A stretch of 64,000 nt of DNA from Pseudomonas viridiflava (GTDB lineage: Bacteria > Pseudomonadota > Gammaproteobacteria > Pseudomonadales > Pseudomonadaceae): NCBI RefSeq assembly GCF_900573885.1, contig NZ_UPSE01000198.1:62001-126000 (forward strand). Direction: 5' to 3'. The position numbers and the translations under genes were made by a program. The notes under the pieces were generated by a model, which had not been told where the DNA came from, made no database searches, and worked only from the letters and a program-made list of their open reading frames with translations. Below, in pieces: positions 1-8,350 of the stretch; the first letter of the stretch is position 1, and each line of letters begins with the position of its first letter.

Positions 1-57
1 CACGGCTGGTCTGACCCAGCGCCTGGCCCCCATCCAACCCTGACAGGAGAACCACCC

Positions 58-1140
58 GTGACCACGCTTTTTGACCCGCTCGAACTGGGCGCCATTGCCG
101 CCCCCAACCGTATCTTCATGGCGCCCATGACGCGCGCCCGTGGCACCCGCGAACACGTACCCACACCCATGATGGCCGCGTACTACGCCCAGCGTGCCAG
201 CGCCGGTCTGATCATCAGCGAGGCCATCGGCATCACCCAGCAGGGCCTTGGCTGGCCGTATGCGACAGGCCTCTGGTCTGCCGAGCAGATCGCTGGCTGG
301 CGTGCGGTTACCGACGCGGTCCACGCCGCCGGCGGGCGCATCATTGCGCAGCTCTGGCACATGGGGCGCGTGGTTCACCCAAGCTTTCTCGACGGCGCGC
401 AGCCGGTTTCGGCGTCGGTGACCACCGCACCCGATCACGCCCACACCTATGCCGGCAAGCAACCCTACACCCAGGCGCGCGCCTTGCCGCTGGAAGAAAT
501 TCCCGCGCTGCTTGAGGATTTCCGCGAGGCCGCGCGTAACGCCATGGAGGCGGGTTTCGACGGCGTGCAAATTCACGCCGCCAACGGTTACCTGCTCGAC
601 CAGTTTCTGCGCGACAGCGGCAACTTTCGCAACGACGGTTACGGAGGCTCCATCGACAACCGCATCCGCTTGCTGCGAGAAGTGACGCAAGCGGTAGTCG
701 ACACCGTTGGCGCCGAGCGCACCGGCGTGCGCCTTACGCCCAGCAGCCACGACCAAGGCGTGCGCGACAGCGACCCGGAACCGTTGTTTGTGCGCGTAGC
801 CGAAACGTTGTCAGCCATCGGCATCGCACATCTGGAACTGCGAGAACCGCCGCTGGACGGCACCTTTGGCGCAGGCGAACGCCCAGCCATTGCCCCGCTG
901 ATTCGCCAGGCATTCAAAGGCATGCTGATTCTGAACTCGGACTACAGCCTGGCCCGCGCCCAGGCCGAACTGGCCGCCGGCAACGCCGACGCCATCGCCT
1001 TTGGCCGCGCCTTTATCGCCAACCCGGACCTGCCCGCACGCCTGCAAACCGGGCAGCCGCTGGCGCAAGACAACGCGGCGTTTTGGTTTTCCCAAGGCGA
1101 GGAGGGGTATTCGGATTATCCGGCGCTGGCAGCGCGCTAA
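58..1140 (+). CDS. Alkene reductase, Old Yellow Enzyme family
   Basis: A 360-residue FMN-dependent TIM-barrel flavoprotein that would reduce activated C=C bonds, nitroesters or quinones with NAD(P)H in the cytoplasm (NemA/XenB group). The N-terminal LFDPLELG and PNRIFMAPMTRAR segments, the QLWHMGRVVHP segment near residue 98 and the HAANGYLLDQF motif (H173 and N176, the substrate-anchoring pair) are diagnostic. GYGGSIDNR follows at about 194. The start is a GTG preceded by AGGAGA at 44-49. Family length is normal. The gene stands alone on its strand and its upstream region is cut by the window edge. The physiological substrate cannot be told from sequence. Confidence 0.93.
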   Translation: MTTLFDPLELGAIAAPNRIFMAPMTRARGTREHVPTPMMAAYYAQRASAGLIISEAIGITQQGLGWPYATGLWSAEQIAGWRAVTDAVHAAGGRIIAQLWHMGRVVHPSFLDGAQPVSASVTTAPDHAHTYAGKQPYTQARALPLEEIPALLEDFREAARNAMEAGFDGVQIHAANGYLLDQFLRDSGNFRNDGYGGSIDNRIRLLREVTQAVVDTVGAERTGVRLTPSSHDQGVRDSDPEPLFVRVAETLSAIGIAHLELREPPLDGTFGAGERPAIAPLIRQAFKGMLILNSDYSLARAQAELAAGNADAIAFGRAFIANPDLPARLQTGQPLAQDNAAFWFSQGEEGYSDYPALAAR

Positions 1141-1263
1141 CACCTGGCGTTGCAACGCGATGTTCGCCACGCCCCCTGATGCCCGCTATAACTGTGCGCT
1201 GAACGAGCTTCGCCAGTTGCTACGGCGCACGGCTTATTGAGGAAACCGGTGAGGAAATCGAAC

Positions 1264-1800
1264 ATGCGAGTTGGAATATGGTTGCTCTGCTGTCTATTGC
1301 TGAGCGGTTGCGGGGGCGTAAGTGTGCAGCACTACGCTAAGGAACAGCCACAGCTGGACTTGCCGGAGTTCTTCTCCAAACCCGTGCAGGCCTGGGGCAT
1401 TTTCGAGAATCGTTCGGGTGAGGTGGTCAAGCGCTTCACCGTGAACATCACCAGCCATCGCGAAGGCGAGCGGCTGATTCTGGATGAGCGTTTCCTCTAC
1501 AGCGACGGCACCCGCCAGCAGCGGGTCTGGACTTTGACGCCGGCTGGCGACGGCAAGTGGAAGGGCCGCGCCGGCGATGTGCTGGGCGAGGCTCAGGGCG
1601 AAGTTGCCGGCAATGCCTTGCGTTGGGTGTACAAGCTGAACCTGGACGTGGACGGCACCATCTGGGTGGTGGACTTCGATGACTGGATGTACCTCATGGA
1701 CCAGGACACCCTGATCAACCGCTCGAGCATGAGCAAACTGGGTGTGGAGTTGGGGCAGGTGACGCTGTTTTTCAGGCGTGGCGCCGGGCCGAGCGAGTGA
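1264..1800 (+). CDS. DUF3833-type lipoprotein
   Basis: A 178-residue predicted lipoprotein. The N-terminus has a short hydrophobic stretch ending in a lipobox (LLSGC, Cys near residue 16), so it should be lipidated and anchored at the periplasmic face of a membrane. The body (PVQAWGIFENRSGEVVKRF, WVVDFDDWMYLMD) matches my recollection of the DUF3833 family, whose role is unknown. An in-frame TTG lies nine codons upstream at 1237, but the ATG at 1264 has GAGGAAA just before it and puts the signal peptide at the exact N-terminus, so I prefer it. Confidence 0.8.
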   Translation: MRVGIWLLCCLLLSGCGGVSVQHYAKEQPQLDLPEFFSKPVQAWGIFENRSGEVVKRFTVNITSHREGERLILDERFLYSDGTRQQRVWTLTPAGDGKWKGRAGDVLGEAQGEVAGNALRWVYKLNLDVDGTIWVVDFDDWMYLMDQDTLINRSSMSKLGVELGQVTLFFRRGAGPSE

Positions 1801-2125
1801 GCGGAACCCCTGCGCACGCAGATGTACGAAAGAGCACAGTCCGTTTTGGCAAGTTGGCCGTCACGACTTCGCCGTTTTAGTACTCACATCCGAACGTTCG
1901 CCACGGGGCGCGGCAGGACGATTAGGCCATTTCAGGTGGGAATCACGATGTCCGGCCGGTGTAGGTTATACCGCCGCTGGTTGTGAACTTCGGCCACATA
2001 GTTTTCAGGTCATGCCTCTGGGTTTCTGCGCTACTTCAACTGGTTGAGAGGTTGGGCACGGCGGTTAGATGGAGCGGCTCGCAGTTTCCTGCGAACCCTT
2101 TCTCTAACCGCAAAAAGGACCTTTC
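1801..2125. other. Intergenic region upstream of estP, no gene seen
   Basis: About 325 bases without a convincing reading frame on either strand; the short frames here have no family features. The only clear signal is the AAAAAGGA ribosome binding site about 10 bases before the estP start. The stretch presumably holds the estP promoter, but no clear -35/-10 pair stands out. Confidence 0.5.
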
Positions 2126-4051
2126 ATGAAGCGTGTTCTTACCCCGCTGGCGACGGCTTGCATGCTCGCCTGCGCCGGTTTGTCCGTGCCGGCGCATGCC
2201 CTGCCGTATTCATCCCTTGTTGTGTTCGGCGACAGCCTGAGCGATGCCGGCCAGTTCCCTGATTTCGGGGGTGCGGCCGATGGCACGCTGCGCTTTACCA
2301 ATCGCACGGGACCAACCTATCAAGCGGGAAATGGAGAGGCGTTTGGCGCCACGGCTCCCATGCTTCTTGGCGGGCGTCTCGGCCTTGGCGGGTTGGGACC
2401 TTCGACATCGCCTGTCTTTGAAGCAAATGGGTGGGCCGACGGCAATAACTGGGCTGTCGGCGGCTATACCACCAGCCAGATTCTTGAGTCCATCACCTCG
2501 GTATCCCAAACCGTAATTCCACAAGGCGACCCCGGTGCGGGGACGGTGCTCAGGGAGCGGCCAGGCTATCTCGTCGGAACCGGCCTGCGGGCCGATCCCA
2601 AGGCTCTTTATTACATCAACGGCGGCGGCAACGATTTCCTCCAGTTGCAGGTAACCAGCACGGCAACTGCCCATGACTCAGCCAGTCGCCTGGTCGACAG
2701 CGTTGAGGCGCTGCAGCAAGCCGGCGCTCGTTACATCATGGTTTGGCTGCTGCCTGACGTGGGCAGAACGCCGGCGCTTGCCGGCACGCCGCTGTCCGGC
2801 ACCTTTTCCCAGCTCGGTGCTACGTTCAACGATGAACTGGTTCGCCAGCTGGCCGGCGTAAACGCCGAAATCATCCCGTTGAACGTGCCGTTGTATATCA
2901 ACGAATTGGTCCTTGACCCGACCCGCTACGGCCTTGCAGCCGGGCAGGACCTGATACGTACCTGCTTTGACGATTGCCCTGTGCAGAACCCCATCTACGG
3001 CATCAACGGAGCCAGCCCGGATCCGAGCAAACTGCTCTACGACGACGGCGTGCACCCGACCATTGCCGGGCAAACGCTGATTGCCGGCTATGCTTACTCG
3101 CTGCTGGCGGCACCTTGGGAACTTAGCCTGCTGCCAGAAATGGCGCACAGCACCCTGCGCGCGCATCAGGACCAGTTGCGCGCCGAGTGGCAGGCCGACT
3201 GGCTGGACTGGCAGGCGGTGGGGCAGTGGCGCTCTTTTGTTACGGCAGGCGGTCAGCGGCAGAGCTATGACGTGTATGAAAGCGATGCAGATGGCGATGG
3301 CTACAGCCTCAACGTCGGTGGCAGCTACCGCCTCAACGACGTCTGGCGCGTCGGGCTGGCGGCCGGCTTTTACGAGCAGGACATGGAGGCCGGCGACGCC
3401 GACTCCGAATACGACTTGCGCAGCTACCTGGCCACCGGCTTCGCTCAGTACCAGCAGAATGGTTGGTGGGGGGAGCTGGTGGCAAGCGTCGGCTACCTCG
3501 ACTACGACGACATCAAGCGCCAGTTCAATCTGGGCCCGGCCACCCGCAGCGAGAAGGGCGACACCGAAGGCGCGCTATGGAGCCTGAGTGGTCGTGTCGG
3601 TTATGACATCGCGCCAGGCACAGACAGCCGGTGGCACCTCAGCCCCTTCGTCAGCGCCGACTACGCGCGGGTGGAAGTGGACGGTTATGCCGAGAACAGC
3701 GTGAGCTCCACCGCGCTGAACGTGGGCGATCAGAAGCGCGACTCGAAACGTCTCGGCGCCGGTGTGCAGGGCTTGCTGAACCTCAACCCGCAAACCCGCG
3801 TGTTCGGTGAAGTGGCAATGGAGCGCGAGTACGAGGACGACGCCACCGAAGTGGACATGGCCCTGCGCAGCCTGCCCACGCTCGGCTATACCCTGGAAGG
3901 CTACACGCCGGATGACAAAACCTGGCGGGCCAGTGTTGGCGTAAGCCATTCGCTTGCCCCGGGTCTGTCGCTGCGCGGTGCCTACACCTACCGGGGCGCC
4001 GACGACAGTGCTCAGCAAGGCATTAACCTGTCGCTGGCTTGGGATATCTGA
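2126..4051 (+). CDS. estP: Esterase autotransporter EstP/EstA (GDSL lipase)
   Basis: A 641-residue type Va autotransporter whose passenger is a GDSL-family serine esterase displayed on the cell surface. In P. aeruginosa the homologue EstA affects rhamnolipid production and motility. Residues 1-25 are a signal peptide ending in AHA. The nucleophile block is VFGDSLSDAG with Ser37, an NGGGNDF block lies near 166, and the catalytic pair is D307-G-V-H310. A 12-stranded beta-barrel fills the last 270 or so residues, with alternating aromatic strands and a hydrophobic C-terminal strand ending in AWDI. Length matches EstA (about 646). It is monocistronic, with an inverted repeat just after the stop. 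Confidence 0.95.
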   Translation: MKRVLTPLATACMLACAGLSVPAHALPYSSLVVFGDSLSDAGQFPDFGGAADGTLRFTNRTGPTYQAGNGEAFGATAPMLLGGRLGLGGLGPSTSPVFEANGWADGNNWAVGGYTTSQILESITSVSQTVIPQGDPGAGTVLRERPGYLVGTGLRADPKALYYINGGGNDFLQLQVTSTATAHDSASRLVDSVEALQQAGARYIMVWLLPDVGRTPALAGTPLSGTFSQLGATFNDELVRQLAGVNAEIIPLNVPLYINELVLDPTRYGLAAGQDLIRTCFDDCPVQNPIYGINGASPDPSKLLYDDGVHPTIAGQTLIAGYAYSLLAAPWELSLLPEMAHSTLRAHQDQLRAEWQADWLDWQAVGQWRSFVTAGGQRQSYDVYESDADGDGYSLNVGGSYRLNDVWRVGLAAGFYEQDMEAGDADSEYDLRSYLATGFAQYQQNGWWGELVASVGYLDYDDIKRQFNLGPATRSEKGDTEGALWSLSGRVGYDIAPGTDSRWHLSPFVSADYARVEVDGYAENSVSSTALNVGDQKRDSKRLGAGVQGLLNLNPQTRVFGEVAMEREYEDDATEVDMALRSLPTLGYTLEGYTPDDKTWRASVGVSHSLAPGLSLRGAYTYRGADDSAQQGINLSLAWDI

Positions 4052-4068
4052 GTCAAGACCGCTTGTTC

Positions 4069-4093
4069 GACCGGGCCAAAACATAGCCCGGTC
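4069..4093 (+). terminator. Inverted repeat after estP, possible terminator
   Basis: GACCGGGC and GCCCGGTC form a perfect 8-bp stem with a 9-base loop, 17 bases after the estP stop. No T-run follows, so it may be a weak or factor-assisted terminator, or it may stabilise the 3' end. Confidence 0.4.
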
Positions 4094-4105
4094 GGCACCG
4101 GCGTG

Positions 4106-4205
4106 GCGCATTTAATTGCGGTAAATCGGCGCTATGGATACATTGCAGCGCATTATATTGCGCTATTTGCCGGGGTCGACTACGATTTAGCGCATTATAG
4201 TGCGC
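4106..4205 (+). promoter_or_regulatory. Three equally spaced palindromes, putative operator array of the hipA/HTH operon
   Basis: Three related 16-bp near-palindromes occur at 4106-4121 (GCGCATTTAATTGCGG), 4148-4163 (GCGCATTATATTGCGC) and 4190-4205 (GCGCATTATAGTGCGC). All share GCGCA and TGCG arms around an AT core. Their starts are exactly 42 bases apart, about four helical turns, so bound dimers would sit on one face of the DNA. The last ends three bases before the ATG at 4208, and its TATAGT core could itself be a -10 box. The natural inference is autorepression by the downstream HTH protein, as in hipBA. Confidence 0.75.
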
Positions 4206-4207
4206 TG

Positions 4208-5542
4208 ATGAATCCGGTTATGGCTAAAGAACTGATTGTTCAGGTTTTCGCCAACGGCGTCTGGCAGGACGCTTACAGCTTGCAGTTCGAAGACCCGCTG
4301 AATCCTCGGGAGGGTACCTGCACCACGGGTTATCTCACCTCTTTCTACGTCGACAATATGGAGCACGAAAACTCGTTTTTCGAGCGCTCTGTAAGTGTGG
4401 TGCATCGGCTGGATATGAACATCAACACCGCGCAGGGTTTTCCGGCGTTCCTGCTGGATATCATTCCGGCAGGCGCAGCATTCCGGTCGTTGAAAAAACG
4501 CTTCGCGACGCGCAAGCCTGATGACATTGCGATGGAATTGTTCCTTCTGGAACGGTGCACGCCATCGCCAATCGGTCACCTGCGCATCAAGCAGTCGCTT
4601 CCTTACCTGAATGAGGGAGAGCCGATGGGCTTTACCCGCGAAGAGGTGGCCGAGCGCACTACCGATTTCCTCGAGTATGCCTACGAGCAAGGCGCAGCCA
4701 TTGGCGGCGCAACAGGTGCTGGCGGCGAAGCGCCGAAACTGTTGCTGGCGGAGAGTCACAACGGCCTGATGTTCGCGGAGGCCACGCTAGGGGAGCAGCA
4801 GACCAGGCAACACTGGTTCGTGAAGTTCCCGAGAAACCGGGGAGCTGCCATCGACAAGGATATTCTTCGGGCCGAATACCAGTATTACTGCGCCGTTTCC
4901 CAGATAGGGATGAACACCATCTCGCCGGACGGGTTGGCGCTGGTTGATGACGGCGAGCACAAACCCAGCCTGTGGATGCCGCGCTTTGACCGTGAGGTAA
5001 GCGAGCACGGCATTCTCCGCTATCCAGTGGAGTCGATTTATTCGCTATGTGGTGTGACTGAAAACGGCGCCTTTCTGGGTCATGAGTTCGTGCTTGGGCG
5101 TCTCGGTGAAATTTGGACAATGGCCGGGCAGGGCGACGAGCTGTTCGACCTGGCTGTCGAGTACATTGCTAGAGATCTACTGAATCGCATCCTGGGCAAC
5201 TCGGATAATCATGGACGAAACACCTCGATCATTCGCGAGGCGGGCAAGCTGAAGCTGGCGCCTGTCTATGACCTGGCGCCAATGGTTCTCGACCCCGACG
5301 GAATATCCAGAGTGTTGAAGTGGGACCATGAAAAGGCGGGTGCGCCAGACTGGCGGCAGGCCTGTCACTCGCTTGCTGGCGACACCGGCGGCGATGACTA
5401 TTTCGACGCGCTGCGTGCAGAAGCCCAACGCATGCGTGCGCTGCCCGATTTACTGGGGAATCTGCCGGACAGCGTTCGCACTGCGCAGAGCATACCGCTC
5501 AACAATCTGGATAAACGCTTGAAGGAGTGGGGGCTGCTATGA
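4208..5542 (+). CDS. HipA-family serine/threonine kinase toxin
   Basis: A 444-residue HipA-like kinase; canonical HipA is about 440 and phosphorylates GltX, causing growth arrest. Residues from the ATG at 4208: N-terminal subdomain 1-150, Gly-rich nucleotide loop GGATGAGGEAPK at 166-177, a WFVKF lysine at 206, catalytic loop GNSDNHGRN at 330-338 with its Asp at 333, and the metal-binding PVYDL at 353-357. All key kinase positions are present. The frame stays open upstream to 4103, but that part covers the operator palindromes. Neither 4208 nor the alternative ATG at 4220 has a Shine-Dalgarno sequence, so the mRNA may be leaderless. It overlaps the HTH gene by ATGA. The kinase lies first and its HTH partner second, the reverse of E. 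coli hipBA. Confidence 0.88.
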   Translation: MNPVMAKELIVQVFANGVWQDAYSLQFEDPLNPREGTCTTGYLTSFYVDNMEHENSFFERSVSVVHRLDMNINTAQGFPAFLLDIIPAGAAFRSLKKRFATRKPDDIAMELFLLERCTPSPIGHLRIKQSLPYLNEGEPMGFTREEVAERTTDFLEYAYEQGAAIGGATGAGGEAPKLLLAESHNGLMFAEATLGEQQTRQHWFVKFPRNRGAAIDKDILRAEYQYYCAVSQIGMNTISPDGLALVDDGEHKPSLWMPRFDREVSEHGILRYPVESIYSLCGVTENGAFLGHEFVLGRLGEIWTMAGQGDELFDLAVEYIARDLLNRILGNSDNHGRNTSIIREAGKLKLAPVYDLAPMVLDPDGISRVLKWDHEKAGAPDWRQACHSLAGDTGGDDYFDALRAEAQRMRALPDLLGNLPDSVRTAQSIPLNNLDKRLKEWGLL

Positions 5543-5913
5543 CCGATATGTCTCTTGAGCAGCGCAAGGCTTACATTCAAGCGGTGGCGGATGAAGTCGC
5601 GCGGGGTACGTTAACCCTGGGCGGCGCCGTGAAGCGGCTTCGTGAAAATGTACTCGGGGTCAACCAGGAGCGATTTGCCAAGGCCTGTAAAATTTCCAAG
5701 CGGGCCCTGTCGCAGTTGGAGGTCGATAGCGGCAACCCGACGCTGGCCACGCTGGACGCCGTGTTCAGGAAATTCGGCCTCCAGATCAGCCTGAATCATT
5801 TGAGCCCGGCGGTGCTAAACGCGGCGCACGCGCAGAAGACCAAAGTTGGCTTCGGCAATGCCACCATGGCTGCGAAACGGCCTCCTTCACCTGTGCCCGG
5901 CAAGCCGGTCTAG
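5539..5913 (+). CDS. HipB-like XRE-family HTH antitoxin/regulator
   Basis: A 124-residue protein with a Cro/C1-type helix-turn-helix at about 33-92 (LRENVLGVNQERFAKACKIS, then the recognition-helix region RALSQLEVDSGNPTLATLDAV). The ATG at 5539 overlaps the kinase stop, implying translational coupling. By position it should neutralise the HipA-like kinase and repress the operon through the upstream palindrome array; this is inference. About 30 N-terminal residues precede the HTH and a basic Ala/Lys-rich tail follows, so it is longer than E. coli HipB (88 residues). Confidence 0.83.
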   Translation: MTDMSLEQRKAYIQAVADEVARGTLTLGGAVKRLRENVLGVNQERFAKACKISKRALSQLEVDSGNPTLATLDAVFRKFGLQISLNHLSPAVLNAAHAQKTKVGFGNATMAAKRPPSPVPGKPV

Positions 5914-5982
5914 CCCTTGCGTGCAGCTTCGGCTCGCCACCCGTTTTCCTCTCCACCACCCACCATTCTTTAGGAACACACG

Positions 5983-6519
5983 TTGCGAATCTACATCACC
6001 GGAGCCTCGTGCGCGGGGGTTACTACGCTAGGTGCTTCACTCGCCGCGACGCTGGATGTGCAACACGTCGATGTGGACGATTTCTACTGGCTGCCGACCA
6101 ACCCGCCGTTCACCACCAAACGTTCTCCGGCTGAACGGGTGGAGCAGATTCAGCGGGTGCTGGACAACCGCGGCTGGGTGTTGACGGGGTCGTTTGATGG
6201 CTGGGGCGATGCGCTGGTCGAGGCGGTGGATGTGATCGTTTTCATCGATACGCCCACGCCGCTCAGGCTCGAACGGTTGGTGGCGCGCGAGACCGAACGC
6301 TTTGGTGCGCGCATTCTTCCGGGTGGCGACATGTTCGAGATTCACAGCAACTTTCGCGAGTGGGCACTGCAATACGACAACCCCCGTTTCAACGGCCGCA
6401 ACCGCAGCCGCCACCAGGGCTGGCTGGCGATGCAGCGGGCGCCGGTGGTGTGTCTGGAAGGTGCCGCCACCGTTGAGGTTCTGGCGGCGCAAGTGCTTGC
6501 CCGGTTGACGACCGGGTGA
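5983..6519 (+). CDS. P-loop NTPase, adenylate kinase-like/FlaR-type
   Basis: A 178-residue P-loop kinase-like protein that likely phosphorylates a small molecule. The N-terminal ITGASCAGVTTLG is a Walker A variant in which the usual GK[ST] lysine is Val. Relatives annotated as adenylate kinase or FlaR-type often carry Thr at this place, so the loss is probably a family trait. A DVDDFYW acidic block lies near 26 and LVARETERFGARI, a lid-like Arg-rich segment, near 95. The start is TTG with TAGGAA at 5971-5976. The substrate is unknown. Confidence 0.7.
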   Translation: MRIYITGASCAGVTTLGASLAATLDVQHVDVDDFYWLPTNPPFTTKRSPAERVEQIQRVLDNRGWVLTGSFDGWGDALVEAVDVIVFIDTPTPLRLERLVARETERFGARILPGGDMFEIHSNFREWALQYDNPRFNGRNRSRHQGWLAMQRAPVVCLEGAATVEVLAAQVLARLTTG

Positions 6520-6828
6520 TCAGCAGCACCACGTACCTGCTCAACGCCAATATCGAAGAGCTGCGCCTGCTCGAAGGTTTCGATATTCATGGCACTGGCA
6601 ACGCGCTGTGTTGGCAGCGAGTTGGGGGTAGCCAAACGCTTGCGAACGCTTTGATCGGCGCTTTCCTCCGTCTCCCGCTTGCGGACGACGGGGTTGGCCG
6701 ACAAGGTGAAGCTGTTGGGCTTCGCGGCGCTCAACCGCAACCTACGGAATGGTTTGTGGCTGTCGTTGAGTGACTAAAGCTCGTGGCGGCAGGACGGCCT
6801 TTTTTGTAGCGCCGCTGGCGTCATTCAC
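6520..6828. other. Non-coding or degenerate stretch
   Basis: About 310 bases with no well-supported gene. A frame at 6516-6773 starts with a GTG overlapping the previous stop, but it lacks recognisable features. In another plus-strand frame the segment ending at about 6772 reads TGLADKVKLLGFAALNRNL, which faintly resembles the C-terminal tail of a transposase; no other transposase part is visible. I treat the region as eroded or non-coding. Confidence 0.35.
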
Positions 6829-7737
6829 TCAGCCACCCTTGTCTTCCGAAAGTAACCTTCCCCCGTGATCCTGCCGGGGCGAGTGTCCGAAGAATGCTTT
6901 GTACGCGCGGCTGAACGCGGCTTCGGATTCATAGCCGACGGCAAAACCGATGTCGCCGATGCGGCTCGTTTGATTGGCCAGCATTGTTTTCGCCAGGGTC
7001 AGGCGCCATTCGTTTTGGTAGCGCAGCGGAGCACGGCCGACGAGTGCGCTGAAGCGTTCACAAAAGGTGGAGCGCGACATGCCCGCCAGCTTTGCTAGCG
7101 CTTCAATGCGCCATTGTTGGCGCGGCTGTTCATGAATAGCCCTGAGCACGCGAGCGATGCGCTCGTCGGCCAAGCCGCCCAGCCAACCGGATGCGCCGCC
7201 TTGCTGCACCCAGGTGCGCAGGATGCGGATGACGGTCAGGTCGATCAGTCGCGACACCATCAGCGCGCCGCCGGGTTGAACGTCGTCGGCTTCGATGAGC
7301 ATGAAATGCAGCAGGCCCTCCGACCACTGCGCCGCGTCGGCGTGGCGAATGTGGACGAGCCACGGCAGGGCGAACAGCATCGCCCGGAAGCTGCCTGCGT
7401 CGAACCAGAATCGGCAGATTGCCACGCGCACGCGCCCCGAATCGGCGGTGAGTTTCAGTGCCGAGGCGTTGTGTGGCAGCAGCACGGTATCGCCCGGTTG
7501 CATCAGCACGTGGTGCGAGTCGGTGCCCTGAATGCGCAACTGGCCTTCTTGCAGCATGCAAATATGAGCGCTGGCGCTATCCAGTTCGAGGCGTTCGCCG
7601 TCGTCCAGCGCGGCCAGGTAAATGCGGTCGCCAGTCAGGCGAATTTGCGCCAGCACCTGCGAAAGCAGGTCGCCGGTGACAAACCCCTCCAAGTGCATTT
7701 CCGGAAGAATGGTCAAGTGTTCCGGTGAATCGATCAT
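6829..7737 (-). CDS. AraC-family regulator with N-terminal cupin
   Basis: A 302-residue transcription factor. The N-terminal half (about 20-190) is a cupin-like sensor domain (MQPGDTVLLPHN near 85). The C-terminus carries the double AraC helix-turn-helix (LAKLAGMSRSTFCERFSALVG, then IGDIGFAVGYESEAAFSRAYK) with the usual FGHSPRQ end. It diverges from the membrane-protein gene at 7868 with a 130-base shared upstream region, which suggests that gene as target. The inducer is not evident. Confidence 0.88.
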   Translation of the reverse strand: MIDSPEHLTILPEMHLEGFVTGDLLSQVLAQIRLTGDRIYLAALDDGERLELDSASAHICMLQEGQLRIQGTDSHHVLMQPGDTVLLPHNASALKLTADSGRVRVAICRFWFDAGSFRAMLFALPWLVHIRHADAAQWSEGLLHFMLIEADDVQPGGALMVSRLIDLTVIRILRTWVQQGGASGWLGGLADERIARVLRAIHEQPRQQWRIEALAKLAGMSRSTFCERFSALVGRAPLRYQNEWRLTLAKTMLANQTSRIGDIGFAVGYESEAAFSRAYKAFFGHSPRQDHGGRLLSEDKGG

Positions 7738-7867
7738 GTCGGGCGAGCCACGCTTTAACTAAGGTAACGGCGGAATCATAGCGCACCGATTTGCCTGCCA
7801 GGCATCGATCAACGTCTGCCTCGGGCCACGGCTAACTATGCCGATCATCCAACTGGAGAACTGCTTA

Positions 7868-8350
7868 ATGTTCGGAATTTCTGCCCTTGGCTGGGTCCAT
7901 ACGCTGGGGAGCCTGCCGGCCATTCCGGTGGCGGCTTATATGTTCGCTCGGCACGGGCGCATCGTTCCGCGTTCCACGCCGGGTTTGATTTACCTGGTTG
8001 CGATGGTGCTCGGTGCGGGTTCGGTGTTTCTGATTGCGAAGCAGCCGGTGAGCAACGCCATCGCTGTTATCACACTGTTTTTGTTGTTCGCCGGCTATGG
8101 GGTAGGGCGGGTGGGCGCACTGGGGCGGGCCGGCGTGTATGCCGAGACGGTGCTGCTGAGCATCACGGCATTTTTGCTGATGCTGCCGACCGTGAGCGAG
8201 GTGCTGCGTCGGGTGCCGGATGGCCATCCGCTGGTGACCGACCTGCACGCACCGTTGCTGGTCGGTGCTCAGGTCGCCTTGCTGGTTGGCCTTGCGCTCG
8301 GTGTGACGGCCCAGGTGGTTTATCTGCGCCGGCAAGGGCCGCGCGGTTAG
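7868..8350 (+). CDS. Small integral membrane protein, unknown function
   Basis: A 160-residue protein with about four hydrophobic segments (residues 5-25, 36-55, 60-80 and 92-112, then a final helix near 130-150), so an inner-membrane protein. I do not recognise the family; the layout resembles DUF2306-like small membrane proteins. An ATG at 7838 is in frame, but the ATG at 7868 has GGAGA at 7854-7858 and starts directly with the first hydrophobic helix. It is divergent from the AraC regulator, and its stop overlaps the stop of the convergent LysR gene by four bases. Confidence 0.7.
   Translation: MFGISALGWVHTLGSLPAIPVAAYMFARHGRIVPRSTPGLIYLVAMVLGAGSVFLIAKQPVSNAIAVITLFLLFAGYGVGRVGALGRAGVYAETVLLSITAFLLMLPTVSEVLRRVPDGHPLVTDLHAPLLVGAQVALLVGLALGVTAQVVYLRRQGPRG

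Noticed and set aside
4103..4207. N-terminal extension of the HipA-like gene to the GTG at 4103
   Set aside because: It consists of the operator palindromes, lacks a ribosome binding site and adds residues not typical of HipA.
6516..6773. 85-residue frame overlapping the previous stop
   Set aside because: No family features or coding character; the GTGA overlap can arise by chance.
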